Below, in pieces: positions 7,635 through 15,862 of a DNA stretch of 64,000 nt (within the stretch, counting starts at the first letter, position 1; each line of letters starts with the position of its first letter). Under the pieces are notes generated by a model that was given only the letters and a program-made list of their open reading frames with translations, was not told the DNA's origin and made no database searches. A program made the translations under genes and the position numbers. The stretch comes from Bacillota bacterium (lineage in GTDB: Bacteria; Bacillota; Sulfobacillia; JACIYH01). The stretch covers positions 1 to 64,000 of the forward strand of contig JASEFA010000005.1 in NCBI GenBank assembly GCA_030019365.1, in the 5' to 3' direction.

Positions 7635-8939
7635 GTGCAGGAGCGTTCCTTTGTGGATCTGGCGGCGCGCCTCGGGGACCTGCTGGCTCCCAGCCTGGCG
7701 GTGGACTGGCCCAATCTGCCCGTTTCCCGGGCCAGCGGCACTTACGTGTGGAGTACGGACGGCCGGCGGTACCTGGATTTCGTTTCCGGGATGGCCACGG
7801 CCAACCTGGGGCACTGCCACCCCCGCGTGGTGGCGGCGGCGAAGGAGCAGATGGACCGTCTGGTACACGGACCCATCGGGGTGCTGCTGTACGAACCCAT
7901 CGTACGGCTGGCGGAGGAGTTGCGGGGGGTGGTGCCGGGCGGCCTTGATATGTTCTTCTTCGGCAACAGCGGGGCAGAGGCAGTGGAGGGAGCCCTCAAG
8001 CTGGCCCGCTATGTCACGGGGAGGTCGGCCGTGATTGCCTTCGAGGGCGGCTTCCACGGGCGCACCATGGGGGCCGCTTCGGTTACGTCTTCGAAGAGCA
8101 AGTACCGCCTTCACTACGAACCCCTGCTTTCGTCCGTGTACTTCGCTCCCTACCCGTACTGCTACCGCTGCCCGGTGGGAAGGGAGCAGGGGCGGTGTGG
8201 CCTGGAATGCCTGGACCGGCTGGACTCCATGTTCCATCACCTGGTCGATCCCTCGCAGGTGGCGGCGGTGCTCGTCGAGCCCGTGCTGGGCGAGGGCGGC
8301 TACGTGGTGCCTCCGGCCGGTTACCTGAAGGGGTTGCGGGAGCTGTGCGACCGCCACGGCACCCTGCTCGTGTTCGATGAGGTGCAGACCGGGTTCGGTC
8401 GCACCGGCGCCATGTTCGCCGCTCAGGCCATGGGGGTGGTCCCGGACGTCATGGCGGTGGCCAAGGGGATAGCGTCCGGGCTTCCTCTGGGGGCCACCGT
8501 GGCTCCTTCCCGGCTGATGAAGGAGTGGTCCCCCGGAGCCCACGGCACCACCTTCGGGGGTAACCCGGTTTCCTGCGCCGCCGCCCTGGCGACCCTGGCC
8601 GTGCTGCGCGAGGAGGATCTCCCCGCGCGCGCCCGGGGACTCGGCGAGTATGCCTTGAGCAGGCTGAGGGAGATGGCAGATCGTCACCCGCGGGTGGGAG
8701 ACGTGCGGGGTCTGGGGCTCATGATCGGCATCGAGTTCGTAGATCCGGCTGGCCGCCGCCCCTATGGAGAGCTGGTGGCCCGCGTCCTGGAGGAGTGCCT
8801 GGCTCGGGGGCTGATCCTGTACCCCTGCGGCACTTTCAACCAGGTGATCCGGTTCATTCCGCCCCTTACCGTCTCTGAAGAGGACCTGGACGCCGGCCTG
8901 GAGATCCTCTCCCAGGCGCTGGAGGCCGTTGGGGCCTGA
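7635..8939 (+). CDS. Class III pyridoxal-phosphate aminotransferase
   Basis: 434 residues from the GTG at 7635, chosen because AGGAGGT lies 7 nt upstream; a TTG at 7608 is in frame but lacks a site. The fold is that of 4-aminobutyrate/ornithine aminotransferases: FFFGNSGAEAVEGALKLAR, FDEVQTGFGRTG, and Lys277 in AVAKGIASG, which forms the Schiff base with PLP. A Cys-rich insert (CYRCPVGREQGRCGLEC near 172-190) is found in some putrescine/GABA-type members. It transfers an omega- or alpha-amino group to a 2-oxoacid. It lies 56 bp after ecfT on the same strand, so its substrate may be what the ECF system imports (inference). Confidence 0.9.
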   Translation: MQERSFVDLAARLGDLLAPSLAVDWPNLPVSRASGTYVWSTDGRRYLDFVSGMATANLGHCHPRVVAAAKEQMDRLVHGPIGVLLYEPIVRLAEELRGVVPGGLDMFFFGNSGAEAVEGALKLARYVTGRSAVIAFEGGFHGRTMGAASVTSSKSKYRLHYEPLLSSVYFAPYPYCYRCPVGREQGRCGLECLDRLDSMFHHLVDPSQVAAVLVEPVLGEGGYVVPPAGYLKGLRELCDRHGTLLVFDEVQTGFGRTGAMFAAQAMGVVPDVMAVAKGIASGLPLGATVAPSRLMKEWSPGAHGTTFGGNPVSCAAALATLAVLREEDLPARARGLGEYALSRLREMADRHPRVGDVRGLGLMIGIEFVDPAGRRPYGELVARVLEECLARGLILYPCGTFNQVIRFIPPLTVSEEDLDAGLEILSQALEAVGA

Positions 8940-9008
8940 AGACCTGCCTCTGGCTCGGGGCGAATGGGCCTTCGGGTTTGAGCCGTCGCTGGCCGTCCCG
9001 TGACTTGC

Positions 9009-9042
9009 GGTGCCCCTGCGGGAGGACCCCTGCAGGGGCGCC
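9009..9042 (+). terminator. GC-rich hairpin after the aminotransferase
   Basis: GGTGCCCCTGC (9009-9019) pairs with GCAGGGGCGCC (9032-9042) over 11 positions (one G-T), with a 12-nt loop, 70 bp after the aminotransferase stop. There is no T tract after it, so it may be a weak or Rho-assisted end rather than a classic intrinsic terminator. A second smaller stem, GGCCGG/CCGGCC, follows at 9086-9104. Confidence 0.4.
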
Positions 9043-9113
9043 TGGGTCTGAGGGTCCCCGTGATCAACCCGCTGCGTGGTTGGCTGGCCGGGGCGACACC
9101 GGCCGGGACAAGG

Positions 9114-9162
9114 TATCGGGTACGGAGGTGGAGAATACATAAGGCTATCGGTACCGAAGGTG
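9114..9162. repeat. Imperfect direct repeat in front of the PucR gene
   Basis: TATCGGGTACGGAGGTG (9114-9130) recurs as TATCGGTACCGAAGGTG (9146-9162), 32 bp later. The second copy contains the perfect palindrome TCGGTACCGA (9148-9157). It ends 10 bp before the PucR start codon and overlaps its ribosome site, so bound protein could block both transcription and translation. Autoregulation by the PucR protein is a reasonable guess. Confidence 0.4.
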
Positions 9163-9172
9163 TGACTCAATT

Positions 9173-10933
9173 ATGAGCCAGGGGCGACCAAACGCTTCTC
9201 CTTACCAGGCGGTAGTCTCCGGTATTACGGTGCGAGAGGCCTTGAAGCTAGGCGCTCTCACGAGGGCCCGGGTGGTGGCCGGCCAGGCGGGCCTGGATAA
9301 CATCATCCGGTACGTGAGCGTGATCGAGGTCCCCGATGCCGTGCGCTGGTTCCAGGGCTACGAGCTCATGATCACGGCCGCCTACTCGTACCGTCACAGC
9401 GAGGAGGCCCTGGTCCAGCTGGTGGAAGACCTGGTGTGTGCCGACGCAGCCGCCCTGGCCATCTGCTACTCCCAGCGGTACCTGGGGGGCATACCCCCCC
9501 GGGTCATCGCCCGGGCCGACGAGCTGGGTTTTCCCCTGCTGGAACTGCCCCTCGACGTGAAATACATCGAAATCATCACCCCCGTGCTCACCGCCATCGT
9601 CAACAGGCAGGCGCAGTACCTGGATTTTGCTCTGCGCACCCACGTGGAACTGGAGAACATGGTGCTCAAGGGCGCAGGCCTGGAAGCCATGGTGCGGCGA
9701 GTGGCCGAGTTCCTTGAAGTTCCCGTTCTGCTGCTCTCCCCCTCGTTCCAGGTACGCTTTTCTGCAGTGCCTTCTGAGCGGGCAGTGGCGGCGGCCACGG
9801 CGGCTGGGGTGTCTCCGGACCGACCGGCCACGGCTGGCGAGGCCGGGCCGGCCGCAGCGGCTGGCGCGGTTGTGACGGCCACGACCGACTGGCGGGTAGT
9901 TCTGGCCGACGCCCGGCCCGACGGCGAGCACGGCAGCACCGTCCTGGTGGGTGAAACGGGGGGCGTGAGCTTCACCGCCGTACCTCTGGGCACGGAGACC
10001 CTGCTTCTTGGCTACCTGCTGGCTCCCGGCATCGAACCCGGAGAGACGAAGCGGCTCTTGCTCTCGCAGTGTTCCATGCCCCTCACCGTGGAGTTGCTCC
10101 TGGAGAGGGCCAGGCAGGAGGCGGAGCTACGTCTGCAGAGGGATTTCTTCGATGACCTCTTCAACGGCGAGATGTCCAGCGAGGTCGCCCTCCGCCGGGC
10201 GAAGGCGTACGGCATCGACCTGGCCGGGTGCTCCCTGGTGGTGGTGGCTGACATCGACTCGCTGGCCAAACAGTTCCTGAAGTCGGGGGAAGAAGAACGT
10301 ATCCAGACCCTAAAGGAGGGTCTCAAGAAGCTGGCCAGTGCTCTGGTGGAAGCGGAGGCGGAGGGTGGCGCGGCGGTCTCCCGCAGCGACTCCGTAGTCG
10401 TCCTGCCCCGCTTCCCGGGAGTGGGAAGGGAGGATGCTCTTTCTCGGGCCAAGCATCTGGCGCAGCGCCTGTGCCGGGAAGCCGCGAACCGGCTGGCACC
10501 CGCCACGGTATCGGTGGGGGTGGGAGCCTACTGCCCGGATCCGGGCGATCTGTCCCGCGGGTTCCGGACCGCGCACGGGGCGATAGAGATCGGGCGCCGC
10601 CTGCGCGGGCCCAGCTCGGTGCACTGCTGGGACGAGCTGGGCCCTTACCAGCTGCTCTTCGCCATGAAGGGCTCGGACGAGGCCCGGGACTTCGTGATGC
10701 GGAACCTGGGGCCCCTCCTGCACGGACCCGGCACCCGCAGCGAGGAACTCCTCGGTACGCTGGAGACGCTGCTGGCCTGCGGCGGGAATCTGGAAGGGGC
10801 AGCTGCCCGCCTCCACCTCCACCGCAACACGGTACGGTACCGTCTGGATCAGATCCGCCGCCTCCTGGGTCGGGATCCCCTGGCTCGCGCTTTCGAGATG
10901 GAGCTGGCCCTGGCTCTGCGCAAGCTCTTGTGA
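9173..10933 (+). CDS. PucR family transcriptional regulator
   Basis: 586 residues. The N-terminal PucR domain (about 18-140: TVREALKLGALTRARVVAG) is a ligand-sensing region. A central region of about 300 residues is degenerate GGDEF/GAF-like. The C-terminal PucR helix-turn-helix is at about 520-580, with the signature AAARLHLHRNTVRYRLDQIRR. Family members control purine, amino-acid and other nitrogen-compound breakdown, often as activators of adjacent genes. It precedes the large catabolic operon starting at 11153 on the same strand and is the best candidate regulator for it. The ATG at 9173 has GAAGGTG about 10 nt upstream. Confidence 0.9.
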   Translation: MSQGRPNASPYQAVVSGITVREALKLGALTRARVVAGQAGLDNIIRYVSVIEVPDAVRWFQGYELMITAAYSYRHSEEALVQLVEDLVCADAAALAICYSQRYLGGIPPRVIARADELGFPLLELPLDVKYIEIITPVLTAIVNRQAQYLDFALRTHVELENMVLKGAGLEAMVRRVAEFLEVPVLLLSPSFQVRFSAVPSERAVAAATAAGVSPDRPATAGEAGPAAAAGAVVTATTDWRVVLADARPDGEHGSTVLVGETGGVSFTAVPLGTETLLLGYLLAPGIEPGETKRLLLSQCSMPLTVELLLERARQEAELRLQRDFFDDLFNGEMSSEVALRRAKAYGIDLAGCSLVVVADIDSLAKQFLKSGEEERIQTLKEGLKKLASALVEAEAEGGAAVSRSDSVVVLPRFPGVGREDALSRAKHLAQRLCREAANRLAPATVSVGVGAYCPDPGDLSRGFRTAHGAIEIGRRLRGPSSVHCWDELGPYQLLFAMKGSDEARDFVMRNLGPLLHGPGTRSEELLGTLETLLACGGNLEGAAARLHLHRNTVRYRLDQIRRLLGRDPLARAFEMELALALRKLL

Positions 10934-10955
10934 CATCTGGTCATGGCACACAAAT

Positions 10956-10977
10956 CGGGGACCTTATCCTGTCCCCG
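10956..10977 (+). terminator. Hairpin after the PucR gene
   Basis: CGGGGAC (10956-10962) and GTCCCCG (10971-10977) form a perfect 7-bp stem with an 8-nt loop, 23 bp after the PucR stop. No T run follows. It may end PucR transcription before the operon promoter in the remaining 170 bp of the gap. That gap also holds GCCACAAAATGACCG (11055-11069), discussed in the findings. Confidence 0.35.
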
Positions 10978-11152
10978 CCGGACAAAACGGCTCCCGGCCG
11001 CCGGCAAGGGCCGGAGGTTTGCTCCCTTTCGGATCTGGCGCCATGTTCACCATTGCCACAAAATGACCGCGATTTTCGTCACCGGTGCCGAAGGTAACTC
11101 CCCGGCGGCGTGGAACCCTCACGCTACTAACGGCCTGGGAGGTGGGGCGTCA

Positions 11153-12196
11153 ATGCCGTCTGTACAGGATCTGGAGCTGGCAAGGGCGGCGTACGTCATT
11201 GTCAACGAGCTGTGCAAGGTGAGGCCGGGCGAGAGCGTACTGATCACCGCAGATTCGGCTACCGAGTGGAGGCCCGCGGAGGAGACGGCCAAGGCAGCGG
11301 AGGTGGCCGGTGCCAACGTGATGATCGCCTGGCATTCCACCCCCGGCGGGTACGGCAAGGTGGCGGACCCGCGACTGCCCGACGGGCTCAAGGCGGCCAT
11401 ACCCAGTACGGACGTATGGATAGAGTACAACAACCAGTGGTTGCTGTATTCATCGCCGTGGCTGGAGGCGATGACGGGCACCAGGGTGCGTTACCTTTTC
11501 CTGGGCGGCCTGGACACCGACCAGATCGTGCGCTGCATCGGCAAGATCGACATCAGGGCTCAGGACGAGTTCCAGCGTGAAATCGTTTCCATGACCCGTC
11601 GTGCCTGCCGCATGCGGATCACCACTCCAGCCGGCACCGATGTCAGCTTCGAGAATGATCCGGAACGACCAGTGACCAACGAACTGTTCGCCGATACACC
11701 CGGAGCTCACTTCCTGCTGGGCCAGATCGGCTGGGCCCCGGTGGAGGAAACCATCGAGGGTGCCATCGTCTTCGACGGGTCCTTCTCGGGAGGAGGCGAA
11801 GCCGACCTGGGGGTTCTCAAAGAGCCCATCAGGCTGACGGTAAAAGAAGGGGTGATCAGGAGCATCAACGGGGGAGACGAGGCCAGGAAGGTCCGCGAGT
11901 GGCTGGAGAAGCTGGGCGATCCCAAGATGTACCACCTCGCGCACGTGTGTTACGGCTTCAATCCGGGTGCCCGTCTTTCCGGGCTGTGCACCGAGGACGA
12001 GCGGGTGTGGGGCAGCACCGAGTGGGGTATCGGGTTCCAGGGGCCTTTCTTCAAGGGGAAGGTGGGACCGGCCGCCACCCATGCCGATGGCATTTGCCTC
12101 AATTCGTCGGTGTGGATGGACGGCGAACTGATCATGCAGGAGGGTAAGCTGGTGCACCCCAAGCTCGCCCGGCTTGCCGCCGCCCTGGGCAAGTGA
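11153..12196 (+). CDS. M29 aminopeptidase/NicX-like metalloprotein (first copy)
   Basis: 347 residues from the ATG at 11153, where GGGAGGTGGGG gives a ribosome site; in-frame codons upstream are leader. The N-terminus (NELCKVRPGESVLITAD) and the C-terminal half (ARLSGLCTEDERVWGSTEWGIGFQG, then HADGICLNSSVWMDGELI) match the aminopeptidase T-like fold that also includes 2,5-dihydroxypyridine 5,6-dioxygenase (NicX). Members bind metal with Glu/His/Asp residues and cleave peptides or open an N-heterocycle. A diverged relative is encoded two genes downstream. The next gene begins inside its stop codon (GTGA). Which of the two reactions it performs cannot be decided here. Confidence 0.75.
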   Translation: MPSVQDLELARAAYVIVNELCKVRPGESVLITADSATEWRPAEETAKAAEVAGANVMIAWHSTPGGYGKVADPRLPDGLKAAIPSTDVWIEYNNQWLLYSSPWLEAMTGTRVRYLFLGGLDTDQIVRCIGKIDIRAQDEFQREIVSMTRRACRMRITTPAGTDVSFENDPERPVTNELFADTPGAHFLLGQIGWAPVEETIEGAIVFDGSFSGGGEADLGVLKEPIRLTVKEGVIRSINGGDEARKVREWLEKLGDPKMYHLAHVCYGFNPGARLSGLCTEDERVWGSTEWGIGFQGPFFKGKVGPAATHADGICLNSSVWMDGELIMQEGKLVHPKLARLAAALGK

Positions 12197-12927
12197 CCGG
12201 CGTGCGCATCCGGTTGGTGCTTCCCCACGGATCCCAGGAGTACCGCAGTGGCCTGGCCGAGGAGTTGGGAATGCTGGTGGCGCCGGTAGTGGAGCTGGAA
12301 GTGCTCGGCCTGAGTCACGCGGTCGAACGGATCGACTCGGCGTACCACCAGGTGCTGGTAGCTCCCCATCTCGTGGAAGAGGTGGCGCGGGCGGAGCGGG
12401 AGGGGTGCGACGCGGTGGCGGTGGACTGCCCGGGGGATGCGGTGTTGCGTGCCCTCAAGGAGGCGGTTCGCATCCCGGTGGTGGGCGTGGCGGAGGCCGG
12501 CATCCTGTATGCGCTGGCGCTGGGTGACAGGTTCTCGGTCCTGTCATCGCTGCCGGAGACGGCCCGCATGATCGAAGAGAGCATCCGAGCCCGGGGGTTG
12601 CGAGAGCGGCTGGCCTCGGTGAGGGCCGTCAGCGTTCCGGGAGCGGAGCAGGGGAATCACGACCGCGCCGCCAAAGCGCTCCTGGCGGCTGCCAGGCAGG
12701 CCATCGCGGAGGATGGGGCCGATGTGGTCGTGCTTGGCCATGCGGGCACGCCGTCGCTGGCCAGGGGGCTGGCGGCGGAGTTGCCGGTGCCTGTGGTCGA
12801 CCCGGCCCCGGCGGCGATCGAACTGGCCCGGAGCCTGGTCAGCATGGGGATCGTGCAGAGCAAGGTCTGTTTCCCGCAGCCGCGGGCAAAGGATGGGGGC
12901 CAGCTCCCGGGGCGGGCGTGGAGGTGA
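12193..12927 (+). CDS. Asp/Glu/hydantoin racemase superfamily protein, second Cys replaced by His
   Basis: 244 residues. It starts with a GTG that overlaps the previous stop by 4 nt, so it is translationally coupled. Family features include AVAVDCPGDA with Cys79 and IPVVGVAEAG. Two-base racemases of this family use two cysteines. Cys79 is the first. The second normally lies in an LGCxG motif, but here the motif reads VLGHAGTPS with His183. The homologue at 35312-36034 keeps both (Cys78, Cys183), which makes the change easy to see. It may therefore be an isomerase, a decarboxylase or a one-base variant rather than a true racemase. Sandwiched between two M29/NicX-like genes. Confidence 0.8.
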   Translation: MTGVRIRLVLPHGSQEYRSGLAEELGMLVAPVVELEVLGLSHAVERIDSAYHQVLVAPHLVEEVARAEREGCDAVAVDCPGDAVLRALKEAVRIPVVGVAEAGILYALALGDRFSVLSSLPETARMIEESIRARGLRERLASVRAVSVPGAEQGNHDRAAKALLAAARQAIAEDGADVVVLGHAGTPSLARGLAAELPVPVVDPAPAAIELARSLVSMGIVQSKVCFPQPRAKDGGQLPGRAWR

Positions 12928-13904
12928 GCGGGTTGGAGACCGAACTTGAGGCGCGCCTGGGGGAGGGTGCGCGGGTGGCCGTCTCCCAGTGCCTGCGGGT
13001 GGGTCCCGGCGAATCGGTCCTCGTCGTAACCGATCCGGATTGCCGGAAGGTCGCCGAGGCCCTCTGGGCGGCGGCTTCCGCAGCCGGAGCGGAACCGCTG
13101 CTCCTGGTGATGCGGGCGCGGCAGGCCCATGGCGAGGAACCGCCGCCCGCGGTGGCGGAGGCCATGAAAGTCGCGGGGGTTTGCCTTGCCCCCACCAGCC
13201 GGTCCCTCACCCACACCGTGGCAAGGCGCCAGGCGACGGCGGCCGGGTGCCGCATCGCGAGCATGCCGGGCATCACCCCGGAGATGATGGCCCGCACCCT
13301 GGCGGTGGACTACAGAGGCATCGCCGCCCTCACCGAGAAGGTGGCGGCTCTCCTGGACGGAGCCGCGGAGGCGCGCGTCCGCACGCCGGCGGGGACCGAT
13401 CTCACCCTGGACATCTCCGGGCGGAGGGCGATGCGCGACACGGGCCTCTATACCCGGCCGGGCGATTTCGGCAATCTGCCGGCAGGCGAGGCCTACATCG
13501 CCCCCGGGGAGGGTTCGGCGAGGGGCCGGCTGGTGGTCGACGGCAGCATGGCGGGCGTCGGCACCCTGGATCAGCCCCTGGTCATTGAGGTGGTTGACGG
13601 TCAGGCCGACTCCATTACGGGGGGTGTGGCGGCCGCCAGGCTGACGGACCTGCTGGACCGGGTGGGGCGGGATGCACGTAACCTGGCGGAGCTGGGCATC
13701 GGGACCAATCCGGCGGCCCGGGTGACAGGGAATGTCCTGGAGGATGAGAAGGTGTTGGGGACCGTACACCTGGCGCTCGGTGCAAATGCCAGCTTCGGTG
13801 GGAAGGTGCAGGTGGGGTCCCATCTGGACGGTGTACTCCTGAGCCCCGACGTGTGGGTGGATGGGGTGCAGATCATGCGGTCCGGGCAGTTGCTACTGCC
13901 CTGA
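12918..13904 (+). CDS. M29 aminopeptidase/NicX-like metalloprotein (second copy)
   Basis: 328 residues. It shares its plan with the 11153 gene: CLRVGPGESVLVVTD near residue 28 against the RPGESVLITAD of the first copy, and a C-terminal ARVTGNVLEDEKVLGTVHLALG then DGVLLSPDVWVDGVQIM. Overall identity looks low, so the two probably act on different substrates or form a hetero-assembly. GTG at 12918 is used here; the in-frame GTG at 12924 would give the same GTGA overlap with the upstream stop as the preceding gene pair. It is followed after 128 bp by the importer genes. Same functional ambiguity as the first copy. Confidence 0.72.
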   Translation: MEVSGLETELEARLGEGARVAVSQCLRVGPGESVLVVTDPDCRKVAEALWAAASAAGAEPLLLVMRARQAHGEEPPPAVAEAMKVAGVCLAPTSRSLTHTVARRQATAAGCRIASMPGITPEMMARTLAVDYRGIAALTEKVAALLDGAAEARVRTPAGTDLTLDISGRRAMRDTGLYTRPGDFGNLPAGEAYIAPGEGSARGRLVVDGSMAGVGTLDQPLVIEVVDGQADSITGGVAAARLTDLLDRVGRDARNLAELGIGTNPAARVTGNVLEDEKVLGTVHLALGANASFGGKVQVGSHLDGVLLSPDVWVDGVQIMRSGQLLLP

Positions 13905-14032
13905 CGTGAGGGCAGGGGAGTGAAGCGGAGCGGAGCTGCCTGCGGCGTGTTGGGAGGCGGGAAGGGGGGAAGAAGCCGGTACAAGAGCAAGACTTGCCCT
14001 GACACTCGCAAACGGAGAGGAGGGTTCGACTC

Positions 14033-15721
14033 ATGACAGGCAGAGTTGGCATCAGGGTGCTGGTGTTCCTCACGCTGGTGGCCTTGCTTGCAACCGGGGT
14101 GGCGGGTTGCCGGAAACCAGAGCCCAAGCCGCAGGCCCCCGCGGAGATCAAGCCCGAGGACAGGATCCTGCGGATGGATGAGGACTGGCCCACCTACATC
14201 GACCCGGCGGTGGGCAACGATTTCTCCGACAGCATCGCGCTGGTCAACCTGTATGATACGCTGGTGTTCCCCAACCTGGACGGTTCCGTGCGGGCGCATC
14301 TGGCCACCAGCTGGGATGTGTCTCCGGACGGCCTCAAGTACAGCTTCCACCTCAGACCGGGAGTAAAGTTCCACAACGGTCAGGAGGTCACGGCCGAGGA
14401 CGTCGAGTTCTCCATGAAACGGCTGCTCACCATCGGAGAAGGCTTTGCCTACCTGTTCAAGAATGTCTCGGACGTGAAGGCCCCAGACAAGTACGCCGTG
14501 GAGTTCACGCTCAAGGAGCCGTTTGGCCCGTTTATCAAGGCGCTGGTGAGGTTCTACGTCCTCAACAAGAAAGAAGTGCTCGACCACCTGAAGAAGCCCG
14601 GCCAGTACGGGGACATGGGGGACTACGGGAAGGAGTGGCTGCTCACCCACGATGCCGGTAGTGGACCCTATAAGGTCAAGGAAATGAAGATGGAGGAGTA
14701 TCTGCTGGCGGAGAAGTTCAACGAGTGGTGGGGCGGGTGGGACAAGGACGCGCCCGTGTACTTCAAGGAGTTCGCCAGCCCCGATCCGGTTACCATACGG
14801 ACCCTGATGGCGCGTCGCGAGACGGAGCTGACCGACGAGTTTCAGCCCGAGGAGAACCTGGCTGCGCTGGAGAAGATCGAGGGTGTGCAGACGGCGGGAT
14901 TCTTCAACGGCAACAACCTCAACATCATGCTGCATACGAAGAAACCCCCGACGGATGACATCCACTTCCGCCGGGCCCTGGCATACTGCCTGGACTACGA
15001 GACGGTGGTCACCAAGATCTGGCCCAGCTGCAAGCAGGCCCGGGGGCCGGTGCCGCACAACCTGCCCGGCCACAACCCCAACGTCTACCAGTTCAAGCGC
15101 GACCTGGACAAGGCCAGGGAGGAGCTGAAGAAGTCGAAGTATTACGGCCAGCTGGACAAGTACCCCGTAACCCTGTCCTGGTGCGCCGAGGTTCCCCTGG
15201 AGGAGAAGCTGGCGCTGCTCTTCCAGGCCAACGCGGCGGAGCTGGGCATCAAGGTGGAGGTTACCAAGAAACCCTTCGGGGCCATGATTGCCGATGCGCA
15301 GTCACCGGAGACGACGCCCAACGCGTCCATAGTCTACGTAGCTCCCCACTATCCCGAGGCGGGGTCCATTCTCACCTCCCGTTACCATTCCAGCACGTGC
15401 GGTAGCTGGGAGCAGTGCGAGTGGCTGCAGAACAAGGACGTGGACGCCGCCATCGAGCAGGCGCTGCGGACGACCGACGAGCAAAAGCGGTTCGAGGTGT
15501 ACCAGAAGATCCAGGAGATGATAGTGGAACTGTGCCCCACCATCTGGGTGCTGGACCAGTTCGAGAAGCGGGCCTACCAGGCGGCCTATGTGTACTGGCC
15601 TGCCGGAGAGGCGGGTAAGGCCGGCAAGAGCATCCTGCCGGTCATGGGGTACGGAGTGTATGCCCACGATTACAGGGTGTATCCGGAGAAGAAGATGGAG
15701 CTGCTGAAGGCATCCAAGTGA
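14033..15721 (+). CDS. Dpp/Opp-type ABC importer binding lipoprotein (module 1)
   Basis: 562 residues, extracellular solute-binding family 5. A signal peptide ends in the lipobox ATGVAGC (Cys26), so the mature protein is lipid-anchored on the outer face of the membrane. TSWDVSPDGLKYSFHLRPG and DIHFRRALAYCLDYETVV are family signatures. It delivers a peptide or other small ligand to the permeases encoded next. AGAGGAGGG lies 8 nt before the ATG. This module alone in the window has its own ATPases. A GC-rich hairpin follows the gene. The ligand is unknown; neighbours suggest a peptide, hydantoin or N-heterocycle. Confidence 0.9.
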   Translation: MTGRVGIRVLVFLTLVALLATGVAGCRKPEPKPQAPAEIKPEDRILRMDEDWPTYIDPAVGNDFSDSIALVNLYDTLVFPNLDGSVRAHLATSWDVSPDGLKYSFHLRPGVKFHNGQEVTAEDVEFSMKRLLTIGEGFAYLFKNVSDVKAPDKYAVEFTLKEPFGPFIKALVRFYVLNKKEVLDHLKKPGQYGDMGDYGKEWLLTHDAGSGPYKVKEMKMEEYLLAEKFNEWWGGWDKDAPVYFKEFASPDPVTIRTLMARRETELTDEFQPEENLAALEKIEGVQTAGFFNGNNLNIMLHTKKPPTDDIHFRRALAYCLDYETVVTKIWPSCKQARGPVPHNLPGHNPNVYQFKRDLDKAREELKKSKYYGQLDKYPVTLSWCAEVPLEEKLALLFQANAAELGIKVEVTKKPFGAMIADAQSPETTPNASIVYVAPHYPEAGSILTSRYHSSTCGSWEQCEWLQNKDVDAAIEQALRTTDEQKRFEVYQKIQEMIVELCPTIWVLDQFEKRAYQAAYVYWPAGEAGKAGKSILPVMGYGVYAHDYRVYPEKKMELLKASK

Positions 15722-15786
15722 CGGGTCGGCAGAACTGGTCCGGCCGGAGCGGAGCCGGGCGGGGGAAGCCCGGGCTATCGAGGCCG

Positions 15787-15842
15787 GGCCAGGCGGGTAG
15801 TCGGGCGGCGGGCCTGCTCGCGGGGGCGGGCCCGCCCTGGCC
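15787..15842 (+). other. Stem-loop between binding-protein and permease genes (module 1)
   Basis: GGCCAGGCGGG (15787-15797) pairs with CCCGCCCTGGCC (15831-15842) with one bulged base; the interior is also GC-rich and self-complementary. It lies between the binding-protein stop and the permease start. Comparable hairpins sit at the same place in modules 2 and 4. In maltose-type operons such structures protect the upstream mRNA, so the binding protein is made in excess. Confidence 0.45.
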
Positions 15843-15862
15843 AAAGAGGGGGAGGTTGGACC

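Noticed and set aside
7065-9170. 701-codon minus-strand ORF across ecfT and the aminotransferase
   Set aside because: It is antisense to two well-supported genes and rich in His/Pro/Gln/Arg typical of shadow frames.
10943-11152. In-frame 70-codon extension of the first M29-like gene
   Set aside because: The extension has no family similarity, includes the post-PucR hairpin, and a good ribosome site lies just before the ATG at 11153.
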